From positions 1,585,503 to 1,649,502 of the forward strand of contig NC_045143.1 of the NCBI RefSeq assembly GCF_008831285.2: a stretch of 64,000 bases of DNA, read 5' to 3'. The position numbers and the translations under genes were made by a program. This stretch comes from Nymphaea colorata (taxonomy: Eukaryota; Streptophyta; Magnoliopsida; Nymphaeales; Nymphaeaceae). Position 1 is the stretch's first letter. Every line of letters starts with the position of its first letter. This document shows, piece by piece, positions 28,290 to 39,400 of the stretch. The notes under the pieces were generated by a model. The model was not told the DNA's origin, made no database searches, and was given only the letters and a program-made list of their open reading frames with translations.

Positions 28290-29699
28290 CAACTTTGGTC
28301 AAAACACTGTTACCATATGACGGTTATTTATACCATAAATAATGAAGATGAAAATCGCGCACAACTGTTATATATCATATATCACGAAGATGAAAATCAC
28401 GCGCTGCATCATGCAACCTAAAATTCTTCATTCTGTAAATCTGCGAGACTGTACAACCACATACCTGTAGACGTGGACTTTGTCAAGGTTTCAGGAAGAG
28501 GAGACGAGCCAGAGTGCTGAAAAGAATCTTGTACTGTGTAAGTACATCTTTAACCACTGGGGTCTGTTTCAGACTTTATCTTCGGTGCAGTTGCTAGTCT
28601 TAAACAAAATTGCGGATTTTCCTCTTTGCCAGCAGCTGTCCTTTTGTCCGTCAGATCCCTGCAACTTCCAGAAGGATGGCCTTTCTAAGCTACTTGAGGA
28701 TCTTTAAGTCCGACCTCTAAGCAGATAGACAAAGACGGGTGCAGCCAGAAGCTACTCACAGGTTATATAGCCTTGTTTCAGTGGTCAACCATTAGCACTG
28801 GACGCTTGACAGATTTCGTAGAGAGGAGAACTACTTGATGGCACAATTCTTATACGGTTACGTTCGTAGAGAGAACTACTTGATGGCACAATTCTTATAC
28901 GGTTACGTTTCAGAAAAGATCATTTCCTTTTGAATTTTCAATTGTGCAGACATAATCACCGATTCACCATGCCCAGAACCAAGCATTTGTAGATCAATTT
29001 ATTTGGATGCTTGGAGAAATTTTTATGACCAATAAATGTTTTTGATCGTTAAACTTTCAGTCTTTGTGAAATCCTGTTATGCATCCGATAAACCGATCCA
29101 AGGTGGATCAAGAACTTTGTGAACAGAGAACACATGGGATGCCTAGAGTTCGACATATGAAGCTTATATTTCACCAGTCCTTTTTGCTCAATTTTATTCC
29201 ATCTGCTACAGGTGAACAGTAAAGTCATTGGACCGGGTATATCTTGATCTGCTCATTTTCCATATTCCCCAGTCAAAGGACGAAAACCAAGCTAGTTAGG
29301 TGCAATACAGGAGGGCGCTTGATGCGCCGGAATTGCATTGCAAGTTAACCTTTTAAAAATGTCGCTATGTAGACTTGACCATGTTCTGTAGCTAGAAGTG
29401 TGTTCTTTATCTGTTTACTAACTGAATAAATATATGAGATTTTAGGGACATGTTCGGACCAAAACACATGAGCTCCCCTAACACATGGCCTCCTGGCACA
29501 TACCGGACTACTAATTTTTTCAACATGCATAACCATTTCGTCCATAAAAGAAAATCTTTATATATTGGTTCTCTGTTTGAGATTCTTCTGAATTCTATAC
29601 GAATTAAAGGGTCTGGTTTGCCATTCAATTTGTATGAAGTGAAGAGTGCAGGCAGATGGATAAAAATTTATGTGAATCCATTTCCAGACGTTCAGTGAG

Positions 29700-29753
<54 letters not shown>

Positions 29754-31075
29754 CCTAGTAGAATAACAAAGCCAGCATTCATGGCACAGGAAACCACTCA
29801 TATGTTCTGTTTTTCCATATTCCAGTAGCCTTTAAAATGTCCTTGTGTAAAAAATTCAAGGATCACAATAATCTTCTTGTATTTCTCCACAAAAAGCACT
29901 GTAAAATTGAGGGGACCTTAAATTTATGTGCTTTAGATCTCGTAGCAATGAGATCTTGCAATATTTCATCGTGCCATTTTCGGAAACTAATGTCTTAAAG
30001 TGTTTGGCGAGGAAATCTACTTTCACATGAGGTGTTGCTTTTTCTATGTCACAAGGTCAACGGACAAATGAATGTGAAAAAAATTAAAGCTGGAGGCAAG
30101 CTTATCCTAACTAGGGATATTTTTTGGCAAATTAAAATTTTCTAGACATCAGATCCTTAAGCTATTTCTCAAGGTTGAAACCGCAATGCCAAAGTATGGG
30201 CAGATTTCTAGAAGGTCGTGGAACCAAGGCTTCTGCTATGACCTTTCGACTCAATCATAATACACATGAGATGAGCCGAAAATGTTAACTGAGTTTCATT
30301 TTAATCGATCTTTACGAGACATGAGATTTTATATGTGTTAGTTTTTGCATACTTTTTGTTTAAAATTTGGATGTCCAAAGCCGATCAAGCTGGAGGATTG
30401 TCTCCTTTACTCATCGAACCGTCACTTGAAAACCGTTCATGCCCCAAAATAAGCTAGAACCTAAAAGGCAGAAGGGTAACAGCAAGATTGTCTTCTTTCT
30501 TTTACTGGCAAGCTAGGTTAGATAGGTGAACAAGAAGATAACAAACATTTATGACCAATTATGTACAGGAAACCTCTCATATGCTGTGTTTTCCTAGAAT
30601 CTGTTGGAATTTCTGTGTGTTTCTCTACAAGAACACAACAAAACAATGGGTGCTTGAATCTACCCCCATTAGATCTAGTAGCAAAAAGACCTTTCAACAT
30701 TTCTCCTCGGAACACTCACGCAAATACTTTGCAATTTGCGGAAACGGAATTTCATTTGCACATTATTAATCTTCAAGGTCAGTGAACCAAATGATGCAGA
30801 AAAAAAGCAAAAGCTTGGCGCTTGCTCCTTCCAAGTGGGAGCAAGGATCGGGTCCAACATGATTGTATAGCTTTTGGTAGAAATAAAATTACCAACCCAA
30901 TTTATTCAAGGCTAATCTGACTGAGAGGATGCATGCTCGAAAATAACTAAAAACCAACAAAGTTCACAATGGATATTAAGCCAAGAAAAATCAGCTCTCA
31001 GTTTAGTTGGTAATGAATTGAAAACACCCAGAAACATTTCTTTGTTGTTTCCTGCCTATTAATGCAAAAACTCGC
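28290..31075. other. Intergenic between PPR and HyPRP genes
   Basis: No gene recognised. A small direct repeat (about 28817-28910, 'gtagagaggagaactacttgatggcacaat'-type phrase twice) and a GT/GA microsatellite at 29700-29750 are visible. The right end is the HyPRP promoter. Confidence 0.4.
29700..29751. repeat. (GT)n followed by (GA)n
   Basis: A compound microsatellite of about 50 bases. Confidence 0.9.
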
Positions 31076-31083
31076 CTATAAAG
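31076..31083 (+). promoter_or_regulatory. TATA box of the HyPRP gene
   Basis: CTATAAAG lies 78 bases before the ATG at 31154, predicting a leader of about 45 nt. This is a typical plant TATA arrangement. Confidence 0.6.
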
Positions 31084-31153
31084 GGGATTCTGATACGAGT
31101 TTATAGCCGCCATATTCAAGAGCTTGCCTCGCACACTCATCTCCTGAAAGTAC

Positions 31154-31663
31154 ATGATGCGGAAGATTGAGCTAAGCATCCTGATTTTGCTCCTTGCAAT
31201 CACAGGAGCACCATGTCTTCCGGACCAACCAGTTCTCCAGAGGCTGCCTGTTTCTGAAGCGGCAAAGGCACGTGTTCCTGCAAAGGCATACAACCCGTCT
31301 CTGCACACAATGCAACCTGTTATAAACTCCCCACTCCCCGATGTTGTCGAGAACCCGCCGCCACCCCCGCCTCCTCCATCAAGCCCGCCGCCGCCGCCAC
31401 CATCTCCTCCTGCGGCGAGCACATCATGCCCCATTGATGCATCCCAGCTAGGTCCGTGCGTGGGCATGGTGATTGGAGGGGGTCCCTTTGGTGAGCTGGT
31501 AATCGGGACGTGCTGCCCGCTGCTCGGGGGGCTGAACCCGCTTGAGGCACAGTTCTGCCTCTGCACCTCTCTCATGGGTATGACCTTCCAGATGGAACTG
31601 GTCAGGGGAGTGCTTCAGGCTTGCGGGAGGTTCGCCCTTCCTGGACCCGTCTGCCTCATCTGA
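31154..31663 (+). CDS. Hybrid proline-rich protein with eight-cysteine (LTP-like) domain
   Basis: An intronless 169-aa secreted protein. Residues 1-21 are a signal peptide (MMRKIELSILILLLAITGAP). Residues about 67-87 are a proline-rich spacer with runs of up to eight Pro. Residues 92-167 carry the eight-cysteine motif C-x9-C-x17-CC-x13-CxC-x19-C-x9-C, with Cys at 92, 102, 120, 121, 135, 137, 157 and 167. This is the hydrophobic-seed-protein/14-kDa proline-rich (DC2.15, EARLI1-like) fold of the lipid-transfer superfamily. Such proteins act at the cell wall-membrane interface. Two Met codons are adjacent (31154 and 31157). The first was chosen and the choice hardly matters. The spacer between signal peptide and Pro run is longer than in many members, so the exact subfamily is open. 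Confidence 0.88.
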   Translation: MMRKIELSILILLLAITGAPCLPDQPVLQRLPVSEAAKARVPAKAYNPSLHTMQPVINSPLPDVVENPPPPPPPPSSPPPPPPSPPAASTSCPIDASQLGPCVGMVIGGGPFGELVIGTCCPLLGGLNPLEAQFCLCTSLMGMTFQMELVRGVLQACGRFALPGPVCLI

Positions 31664-31843
31664 AGCGCCTGATCGTCGTGCTTCTTAACCAGTTGCATGA
31701 TTTTACCTTCACCATGCCTTCCTTCTTTGTTCTCAATCTTGTGATCACTCGTCTGTATGTGAGCGTCTATGCGTAGACGTGTGTGTGCGCTTCTTATCTA
31801 CATATCTACACGCACCATGTATTTGGTGCAGAAAATTTAGTTG

Positions 31844-31849
31844 AATAAA
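31844..31849 (+). terminator. Polyadenylation signal of the HyPRP gene
   Basis: AATAAA lies about 180 bases after the stop codon in T-rich sequence, a normal distance for a plant 3' UTR. Confidence 0.5.
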
Positions 31850-33110
31850 CTGTGATGGTGAAGGATAAACCCTGGTTTTCTGCATGCTATATATATATAT
31901 ATAAGTCAAGTTATAAGTTATAACCCTCCTAAGAGACAAGAAGTAACGTTTCGATAAGGCTACATGTAAATTGATGGAAACTTTATTGTATGTGGGGCGC
32001 AAATTACCGTAATGTATATGTTCCCATATTATTAGTTGATGAACATCAAACCTTTGAATGAAAATGAGAACATACTAATTAGATCCATTAAACTAATGGT
32101 GGATTAATTGGATCTGATACATCTAAATGGGTAAGTCCTGAAATCCTCTTTGCTCGATACTTGCTTTCATTATAAAGTCACCTATGAAGCTTTCTCATGT
32201 CGATACTCTAAAAATACGGTGTCTTTCTAGACTTCTAATTTTGAATCAGAGTTAACTAATCTCGCCTTACTGATCACCACCATTACTTTTTCATTGACAG
32301 ATCGTGCTCTCGAACTTTGGTTTGATCATCGATCATATCATTCAAACTAGGCGATCCTTCTTATTCTAGCACAATTTTTTTCTACCTTCATGTTTTTTTT
32401 CCTTTTGTTGTTTTTTTGAACTTTCAAGACATCTATTGTCCTTTTATTGTTGAGAGAGATTGGTAGGTGAATGTCAGTTTTAGGATGAACAATTATGACC
32501 ATAAGTTAAGGGTAACGTTGGTTTTTGAACTTTTCAGACATCTATTGTCCCTTTGTTGTTGAGAGAGAGATCTTTTGGTAGGTAAATCTCTGTTTTAGGA
32601 TGAATAATTATGAATATAATTAAGGGTAATGTTGTTTTTTGAACTTTCATGACATTTATTGTCCATTTATTGTTGAGAGAGAGATCTTTTGGTAGATGAA
32701 TGTCTGTTTTTAGGATGAATAATTATGACCGTAATTTAAGGGTAAATTTCCCATTGTTGATAACTAACCAATACCAAATTACAGATAAGTGGACAGTGGT
32801 AAGTAAAAGTGTCAACAGCTTTCCATGTATGCACATGTACCCATCTTTTATTATTGAGGTTTTTTTTTTATAATTTTTGTGGTGAAATTTTTTCAGACCT
32901 TACTTCTGCCCTTACCATGTTCTTGTTGTTGCTTCCAATCCATAACACCTGGTTCCTTGTTCGGAGTCACACAGTCAAATGTAATTATTTAAATGTTAAA
33001 TCCGTAGTGTGAAAAGGTCAAAGATTAGGCGCCATCTGGTAAATGTTTCAGTACTAAAAAGGCAAAATGAAAGAGGGGCTTTAGGGCAAAACCGCGCGCT
33101 TCCCCCCATC
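31850..33110. other. Intergenic between HyPRP and UCHL5-like genes
   Basis: AT-rich DNA with no gene. It holds the three-copy tandem repeat at 32412-32750 and, toward the right end, the promoter side of the UCHL5-like gene. Confidence 0.4.
32412..32750. repeat. Three tandem copies of a 109-114 bp unit
   Basis: Units begin at the 'ttttttgaactttc' phrase at about 32412, 32521 and 32635. Each contains 'gacatctattgtcc', 'gttgagagagaga', 'aggatgaataattatga' and 'taagggtaa'. Copies differ by several substitutions and small indels. Confidence 0.85.
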
Positions 33111-33440
33111 TTCCTGTTTCCCTCCGTGCTCCTCCGGCGACGCAGCGCCGACGGTGCAGGTTTCCGGCGTCTTATCCTCCAGCTTCGATTCCAGGCAAGC
33201 AGTACTCTCTCTCTCTCTCTCTCTCTCTGGACAGAAGCACCCCTCTTTCTGTTCATAGACACATCCACAAATTTACCGGAAAGGTTCCCTCGAACTGATT
33301 GTGGATAACACCATTTTGATGCCGTGACTTCTTCTCTGATAACACTGACTGTTTGCGCAATTAGCTTTTCCTACAGCAACTCGTACTCTAATTTTTGGAT
33401 TTTTTGTGTTTATGCCTGCAGCTTCTATCGACTGCATAAG
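33111..33440 (+). promoter_or_regulatory. GC-rich leader region of the UCHL5-like gene
   Basis: A GC-rich, non-AT stretch (about 33090-33200) followed by a CT microsatellite (33206-33229). A pyrimidine-rich acceptor 'cctgcag' at 33420 stands 20 bases before the ATG, so a spliced leader is likely. The leader donor could not be fixed. Confidence 0.4.
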
Positions 33441-36400
33441 ATGTCTTGGTGTACTATTGAATCCGATCCAGGTAAAAGTTGAACTCCAAGAGACTTTTTC
33501 GGATTCCTTACCTATTTGATGTTTTGAGGGTGTCTCCTAGAAACTTTGCATGGATTCTGATATACTTGTAACTTAAAACCTAAGTCAAAGAAGGATGTAA
33601 TTTGGTATATGCGCAAACTCGTTCTTTCTTTCTATTTCCATGAACCAATAGTTGCACTAGATTCAAGTTGAAAATCCGTTAATAAAAGAGGTATGCATGC
33701 CTTTGCCCCAGCTAGAAGCCTCATTAGTATCGAGCTCCACCTCTAACCATGACATACTGTGATAATGGAGGCATAAAATATTCTTCACTAAGCTGGTGAG
33801 TTTTTCGGATGGAACCACTATTTCTGGTTTCTTGACGAGAGTTATTAATTGTTTGTATAACATTCATGTTCAAGAAATTAACATAGTTCCGGATAGAGCT
33901 TAGGCATGATTTTGTTATTTTTACTCTTTTTTTTGGGTATAAAATCTATTATGTACTTACCCCAGTCAACATGTGAATTTGTTTCAGTTATCTGCATCTA
34001 TGTTTGTGTGTGGATTCTGTTTTCTCATAAACATACAACTAACTTATTGTTGCATTGACATGTGATTCATTTGCATCTTTCACATATAAGAAGAAAGGGT
34101 GTAGATCCACACATCTTCTCTGTGAAATTTGACCATGGTCGATGAGAATCGAGATAGTTGAGACCCATAATCACCTACCATTCTTTTGTTTAATCTGTAA
34201 AGTTGCATCCCGATTGTACCTAAACTATCTCCTGAATAAATTACCCGTGGGCCATCCGTATGCCATATTGAAACCCATATTTAAACCATATCCAAGTAAT
34301 TTATACACAGTTTGCATCCAACTTGTATTGAGATTTCCATGCTGGATAGATGACTTTTTCTAAAGAAAATAAACCTATTAGGCACATTTTTTTGTTGGTA
34401 TTTCTCGTTTTTCCATTATAGTATCCATATGTCAATATATCTTTGATGATTAATTATTCAGTCTCCTTTATTGCTTTGATGATTTAGGTTTCTTTTGTTT
34501 GAAATTGGCTCATCATTAAATGTTAAAAATTTTTATCTACAGATGTGCTGTATGATCGAAACATGCAATTGCTTGAAAATAGTTTCTTGGTGTTGTTATT
34601 TGTACTCTCTTACATACTTTTTCATTGTTTATTGAATATCTGATTGGTAATGAATTGGTAATCTTGTTTTGAGCATTATGTTGGGGGTAGATGTAAGTGT
34701 TTTAGTTGCTAATACTGTGTTCAGTTTCTTGGTGTTGTTCTTGTACTCTTACATATTTTTTGCTCATTCTGGTATGTCCTTTTGAAACATTTGATTGGTG
34801 GCTAAGTCACATGGGTACTTTAGTAAGGTCTGCGTACTTGTGTCGCCGTACCCATACCCAAAATGGATACTTGGACACAGTTGGGTACCTGTAGATTCAA
34901 ACTGCTTAATTTTACTTTGATTTAATTTTTTCCACCTTAGTTTTCATTCTATTCTTAGGGTTATTGTTCATTAACGTACTAATGTTTTTATTTATATCAC
35001 TTGTTTACTAAAATGTTGCTTTCATTTTGATTTTTTTGTGTTATTTTGCATATTTACATACATATATCCTGCCGTACCCCCGTACCCACATTTTTTAAAG
35101 TTGTCGTGTCCGTACCAGTATCCGTACTCGTACCCAAACTGTACCCGTACCCATGTGACTTAGATTGGTGGTGAATTGGTAATCTTGTTTTCAGCATTAT
35201 GCTGGTGGTACACATAAGGTTTTAGTTGCTAATACCTTGTTCATATGTTCAGGTGTTTTTACGGAATTGATTCAACAAATGCAAGTAAAAGGGGTGCAGG
35301 TAAAGTAATGTCATTTGTGTTTTCTTGTTCCCTTACTTGGTTTATCACATTCATGTACAAAAACATGATAAGGAAGAGAATTTGTTCTTCATGCTTAAGA
35401 TGCCTAACAAATCTGCATGTACAATATGGAAGTAAAGTTCTTCATTTATGTGCAACATGTGCTAGCTTGTAGAAGATCTAAAGTCTAAACCTTTGAAAAT
35501 GCTCTTGAAAGCTCCAAATTTGCAGCCACAGCCATATACAAGTCTATATATGAGTGTGTTTGCATGCATCCATGTGTGCGTACGTGTGTGTGTGTGTGTG
35601 CTCTCTCTCACTTGCTCCCTCTTCTCTTCTATTTTTTTTCTCAAGAGCCAGTTACGGGTCAACGTCCTTTTGTGTCGAGATTAACTCCAATGTGCTGGTT
35701 CAATAAATACTTAGATCAGTAATGGGGATCTGTTTTCTTAAGATTTGGAAAGTTTCAAGATATATGGAAAAATATAGGTGGAAACAATTTATGTATTTAT
35801 GTAGCATAGAAATTTTTATCTGTTTTCCTTTTTCTTATTTCTTTTTCTCTTCCAGATTGAGTTTATTTCCGCTTGAAGTTTTGAACCCTGCAGTTGGGGT
35901 AATGGATCTTATGGTTTGCTCAACGTCTGAGGCCTCATTGTGGTGCTCTTGGCTGACCAGCTTGTGCACCATGAGGATGGAAAAAATTTATATATTTACG
36001 TAGTACAGAAATTGTTATTTGTTTTCCTTTTTCTTCTTTATTTTTGTCGTCCAGATTGAAATTATTCTTGCTTGCAGTTTTGAACCCTATGCTTGGGGTA
36101 ATGTACCTTATGGTTTGCTCAACATCTGAGGCCCCATTGTGGTGCTCTAGGCTGTTGATCAACTCTTGTGCCATGAGGATCTGTTCATGGATGAGTTTGG
36201 AAGGGAGGAATACCCCTTGTTCCTTGCTTAGAATGCGGCCAAGAATTTGTAAATGCAGTTTCACAGTGCGATAGGCCTAAAGTCTTTGATGTTGGATGCC
36301 CACTGAATTTTGGAATGAGCACAATGTGGGCCCCATTAATTTTTTTCACCAGCCTGCCAGAGTTGAAAAAATCTTTAATAGCCTTCATCATGTCTTGGCC

Positions 36401-39400
36401 AACTATATCCCAAAAGCTTTTGGTCCTGGAAAATCCCACTTGGCAACCATCAGGTCTCGGGGCCTTGTCACTATGTGAATCGAAAACTGTCTTTCTAATC
36501 TCATCAATCTGAATAGGTCTTTTGAGCATGGCTGCCTCCTTAGTGGACACACAAGGGCCATCGGAGCTCCCCTCCATCATGTTGCCATCTGAGTTATCAG
36601 CACTGTAAAACTCCTCAAACAAGTCAGAACATACGAGGTGGATTTGGGTTTGATCTGAAAACAAATTTGGGCCGATAATGAGGGTGGATTGAGGTTCTTC
36701 TTGTACTTGATGTTTGCCCTCGCCTGGGAATACTTAAAATTGTGGTCTCCATCAATGAACCAATCAACCCGGGCCCTCTGCTTCCATAGGAGATAGTCCT
36801 CTTCAAGGGCCTGCTGAAGTTCTTTGTGGAGCATGAGTTACTGTTCCCCATCCCTAACCATGATGTTGTTGGCTCGATTGTACAGCTTATCAATTTCCTC
36901 TGTTAGCTTTGCATTACGCTTTCTTGTGTGCAAGGGACTATAATTAACATGTAACTGTCTAACAATCCAAGAATCCTCAGTTGTCTTAATTCCCTTTGAT
37001 ATATTCATGCAGTGCCTTAATTGACTGTGAAGTAATATCAAGATAAATCTAGCATTGTTACCAAATAGTGTATGTTTGAAAAAAGACAGTTGATAAGGCA
37101 AGCAAAGGCATATTGGAAGAGGGAGGCCTATTTTTCTTGCAACTACAGAATGGTGTCGATCACCGTATACTTCTTCTCGTGTTCCATACAGTACGTGAAT
37201 TGAGAAGCAAGCTCTTGCTCACTACGACTAGTCAGCATGAGCCTCTGTGTCTTCAGGGCCATGTTAAACCATTGCTTTCCATGCATTTCTCAACTTTGTC
37301 GTCCTGGTTGTATAGTATTTGCCAAGTTCACCACATTTTTGTGTGATAGGCCATTAGGGAAGATGAATGGCAGGAGTCATAATGAGGCATTGGAAGTTCT
37401 CAATCTGTTGTCCCTTGAAAATCCTTGTGGTGAAGAGCTACATGATCATCTGCGCCTTATTCAGGATTGTGTTACTGCCCTCGTTAAGACAGAGAGAAGC
37501 GAATGCAGGAAAAGATTGGACAAGGCAGTGTCCGTAGACCCTGCCCATGATAATCAATTGCTGGAAAGCATTAATTTGGTAGGAGTGCAGAATTTTTGGG
37601 GCATCCAAAACGGGCTGATGTGCATGGCTTCTTCCTGCAGATGCACAATCAAGGGATTGTACTCGATGCTGGTGTTTTGACTGAAGGCCTGAGTGCCTGC
37701 AGATATGAGAGGATTCTTGATCCGGGGAGGCAACTTCATGCCCTTGCAACTGGGGCTCAAATAGAATCGTATCTTTCTGTTGGAACTACTCTTGTTGGTT
37801 TTTGTGTCTGTGGTCTTGTGAGAAAATGGTAGAAAATCCAGATTTTCATTACTATTACTTTTTTATTTTTATTTTTTTAAATTCTTGATATTTCCGAGAA
37901 AACAAACTTCCCATTTGAAGAACCTCACTGATAAAAACCTGAGAACGATGGCTGTGAAATGTTATATTCTAGTATTTTAATTTGGTGAGATATCTGTAAG
38001 AAAATTTGCATTTTTATTTAGCACTGCATTTATTTCTATTGGCACCAGTTCTTGCGTACTGTTGATTTTGATAATTTTAGTAGAGGTAAATCTTGTTGAT
38101 GCAAGAAGGAAAAGAGTGAAGGGAAAAATGAAGAGACAGAATATGGAAATTTTAATTGTTTGTGCTTGTAGTATGCAAATGATTACTTGTGCAGAGAAAC
38201 ATGTATTGAGAAGTGAGAACACTACTGGTGAACAAGAGCATCATATGCTGAAAAAAAAAATGAGTGACTTCACGGAGAAAGTGCCATTTGAATGCATGCA
38301 AAATATTGATACATGTATATGTATGAGTAGGTCAGAAAACAAGAAGGTTTCCTATCTTCATTTATTAAGCAGGTCATTAGGGGGCATAATGTGATAACAC
38401 TGAGTATGAGACTAAAATGTTGGAACATATCATTAAAGCTTATATACTTGAGCATTAGCGCAAAAATTATGGCTTATACAGTTTCAATTTTTCAATTGGT
38501 TGAGATACCTTAGTTAGACAGGTAACTGTGGAGATAGTCATTACTAGATGGCTGTGCAAACGGAAAATGTTATCTGGGTTTCTGTAGTCATTATGGTCTA
38601 TTAATTCTTTGCCCACTTCTTTGCTGCTGTGGTCTTATTAGTGATTTGCGTTTGTTCTTTAATCTTCATTTTGTTTTCTGTTTGGTGCTTTGCAAATTTA
38701 TAATCATTCTTTATGAGCAATCCAATTTTGACCTGTTGTTTAGTACTCTGTTTTGCTTTTTCTTTTTTTGGCTAATAGGTGGAAGAATTATACTCTTTGG
38801 ACCTGGAGTCTCTAAGTAATCTCCGGTATGTGCTGTACCAAAATTACTGTCTCCTCAAAACTTCTTTGTGGTCTTATTGGGTGTTCCATGCAACTATGCA
38901 GACCAGTTTATGGGTTGATCTTCCTTTTCAAATGGCAGCCAGGAGAGAAAGATGATAGGCTTGTAATTAAAGACCCAAACCCGAACCTATTTTTTGCAAG
39001 TCAGGTATGCCTGTATTTCTGTGACATTGGAATGAATTTAAAACAAAAAGTCACTTACTGCTAGTTAGATAGCCAGAACAATTGCATTAATGCATGTTCA
39101 AAATCAAAGATGTATCAGAAATAGCTCATTAAGCCAACCTTTGGCAAGCCCATATTTTATGGACATATTGATAGAAAATACTTTTGTTGTTGCTAAAGCA
39201 TTTTGATACTGATTTGAGCTGCGGTCTTCTGATGGTGACCTTTGAGTTTCAAACATATGTTTTGATAAAACATATGGTTTGATAACTTCTCCGTTTGAAC
39301 TTGAATTACTGTTTGGCTATAAGCATGCAATTGCACTTCCCCAGAATTTTGATTAGGTAGATTTGCTGAAGCATTATTTCCCACTTCTCATTCTGGTATC

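Noticed and set aside
31003-31575. 190-aa minus-strand frame rich in Gly
   Set aside because: It is the reverse of the proline-rich HyPRP coding region. Poly-Gly arises from the CCN/GGN complement.
36838-37101. Minus-strand frame joining LINE and PPR-fragment DNA
   Set aside because: It is a chimera across the 36933/36934 junction. Only its last third is LINE-like and it is not a gene.
38062-38394. 110-aa frame inside intron 2 of the UCHL5-like gene
   Set aside because: Composition is random, no domain is seen, and it lies between well-supported exons.
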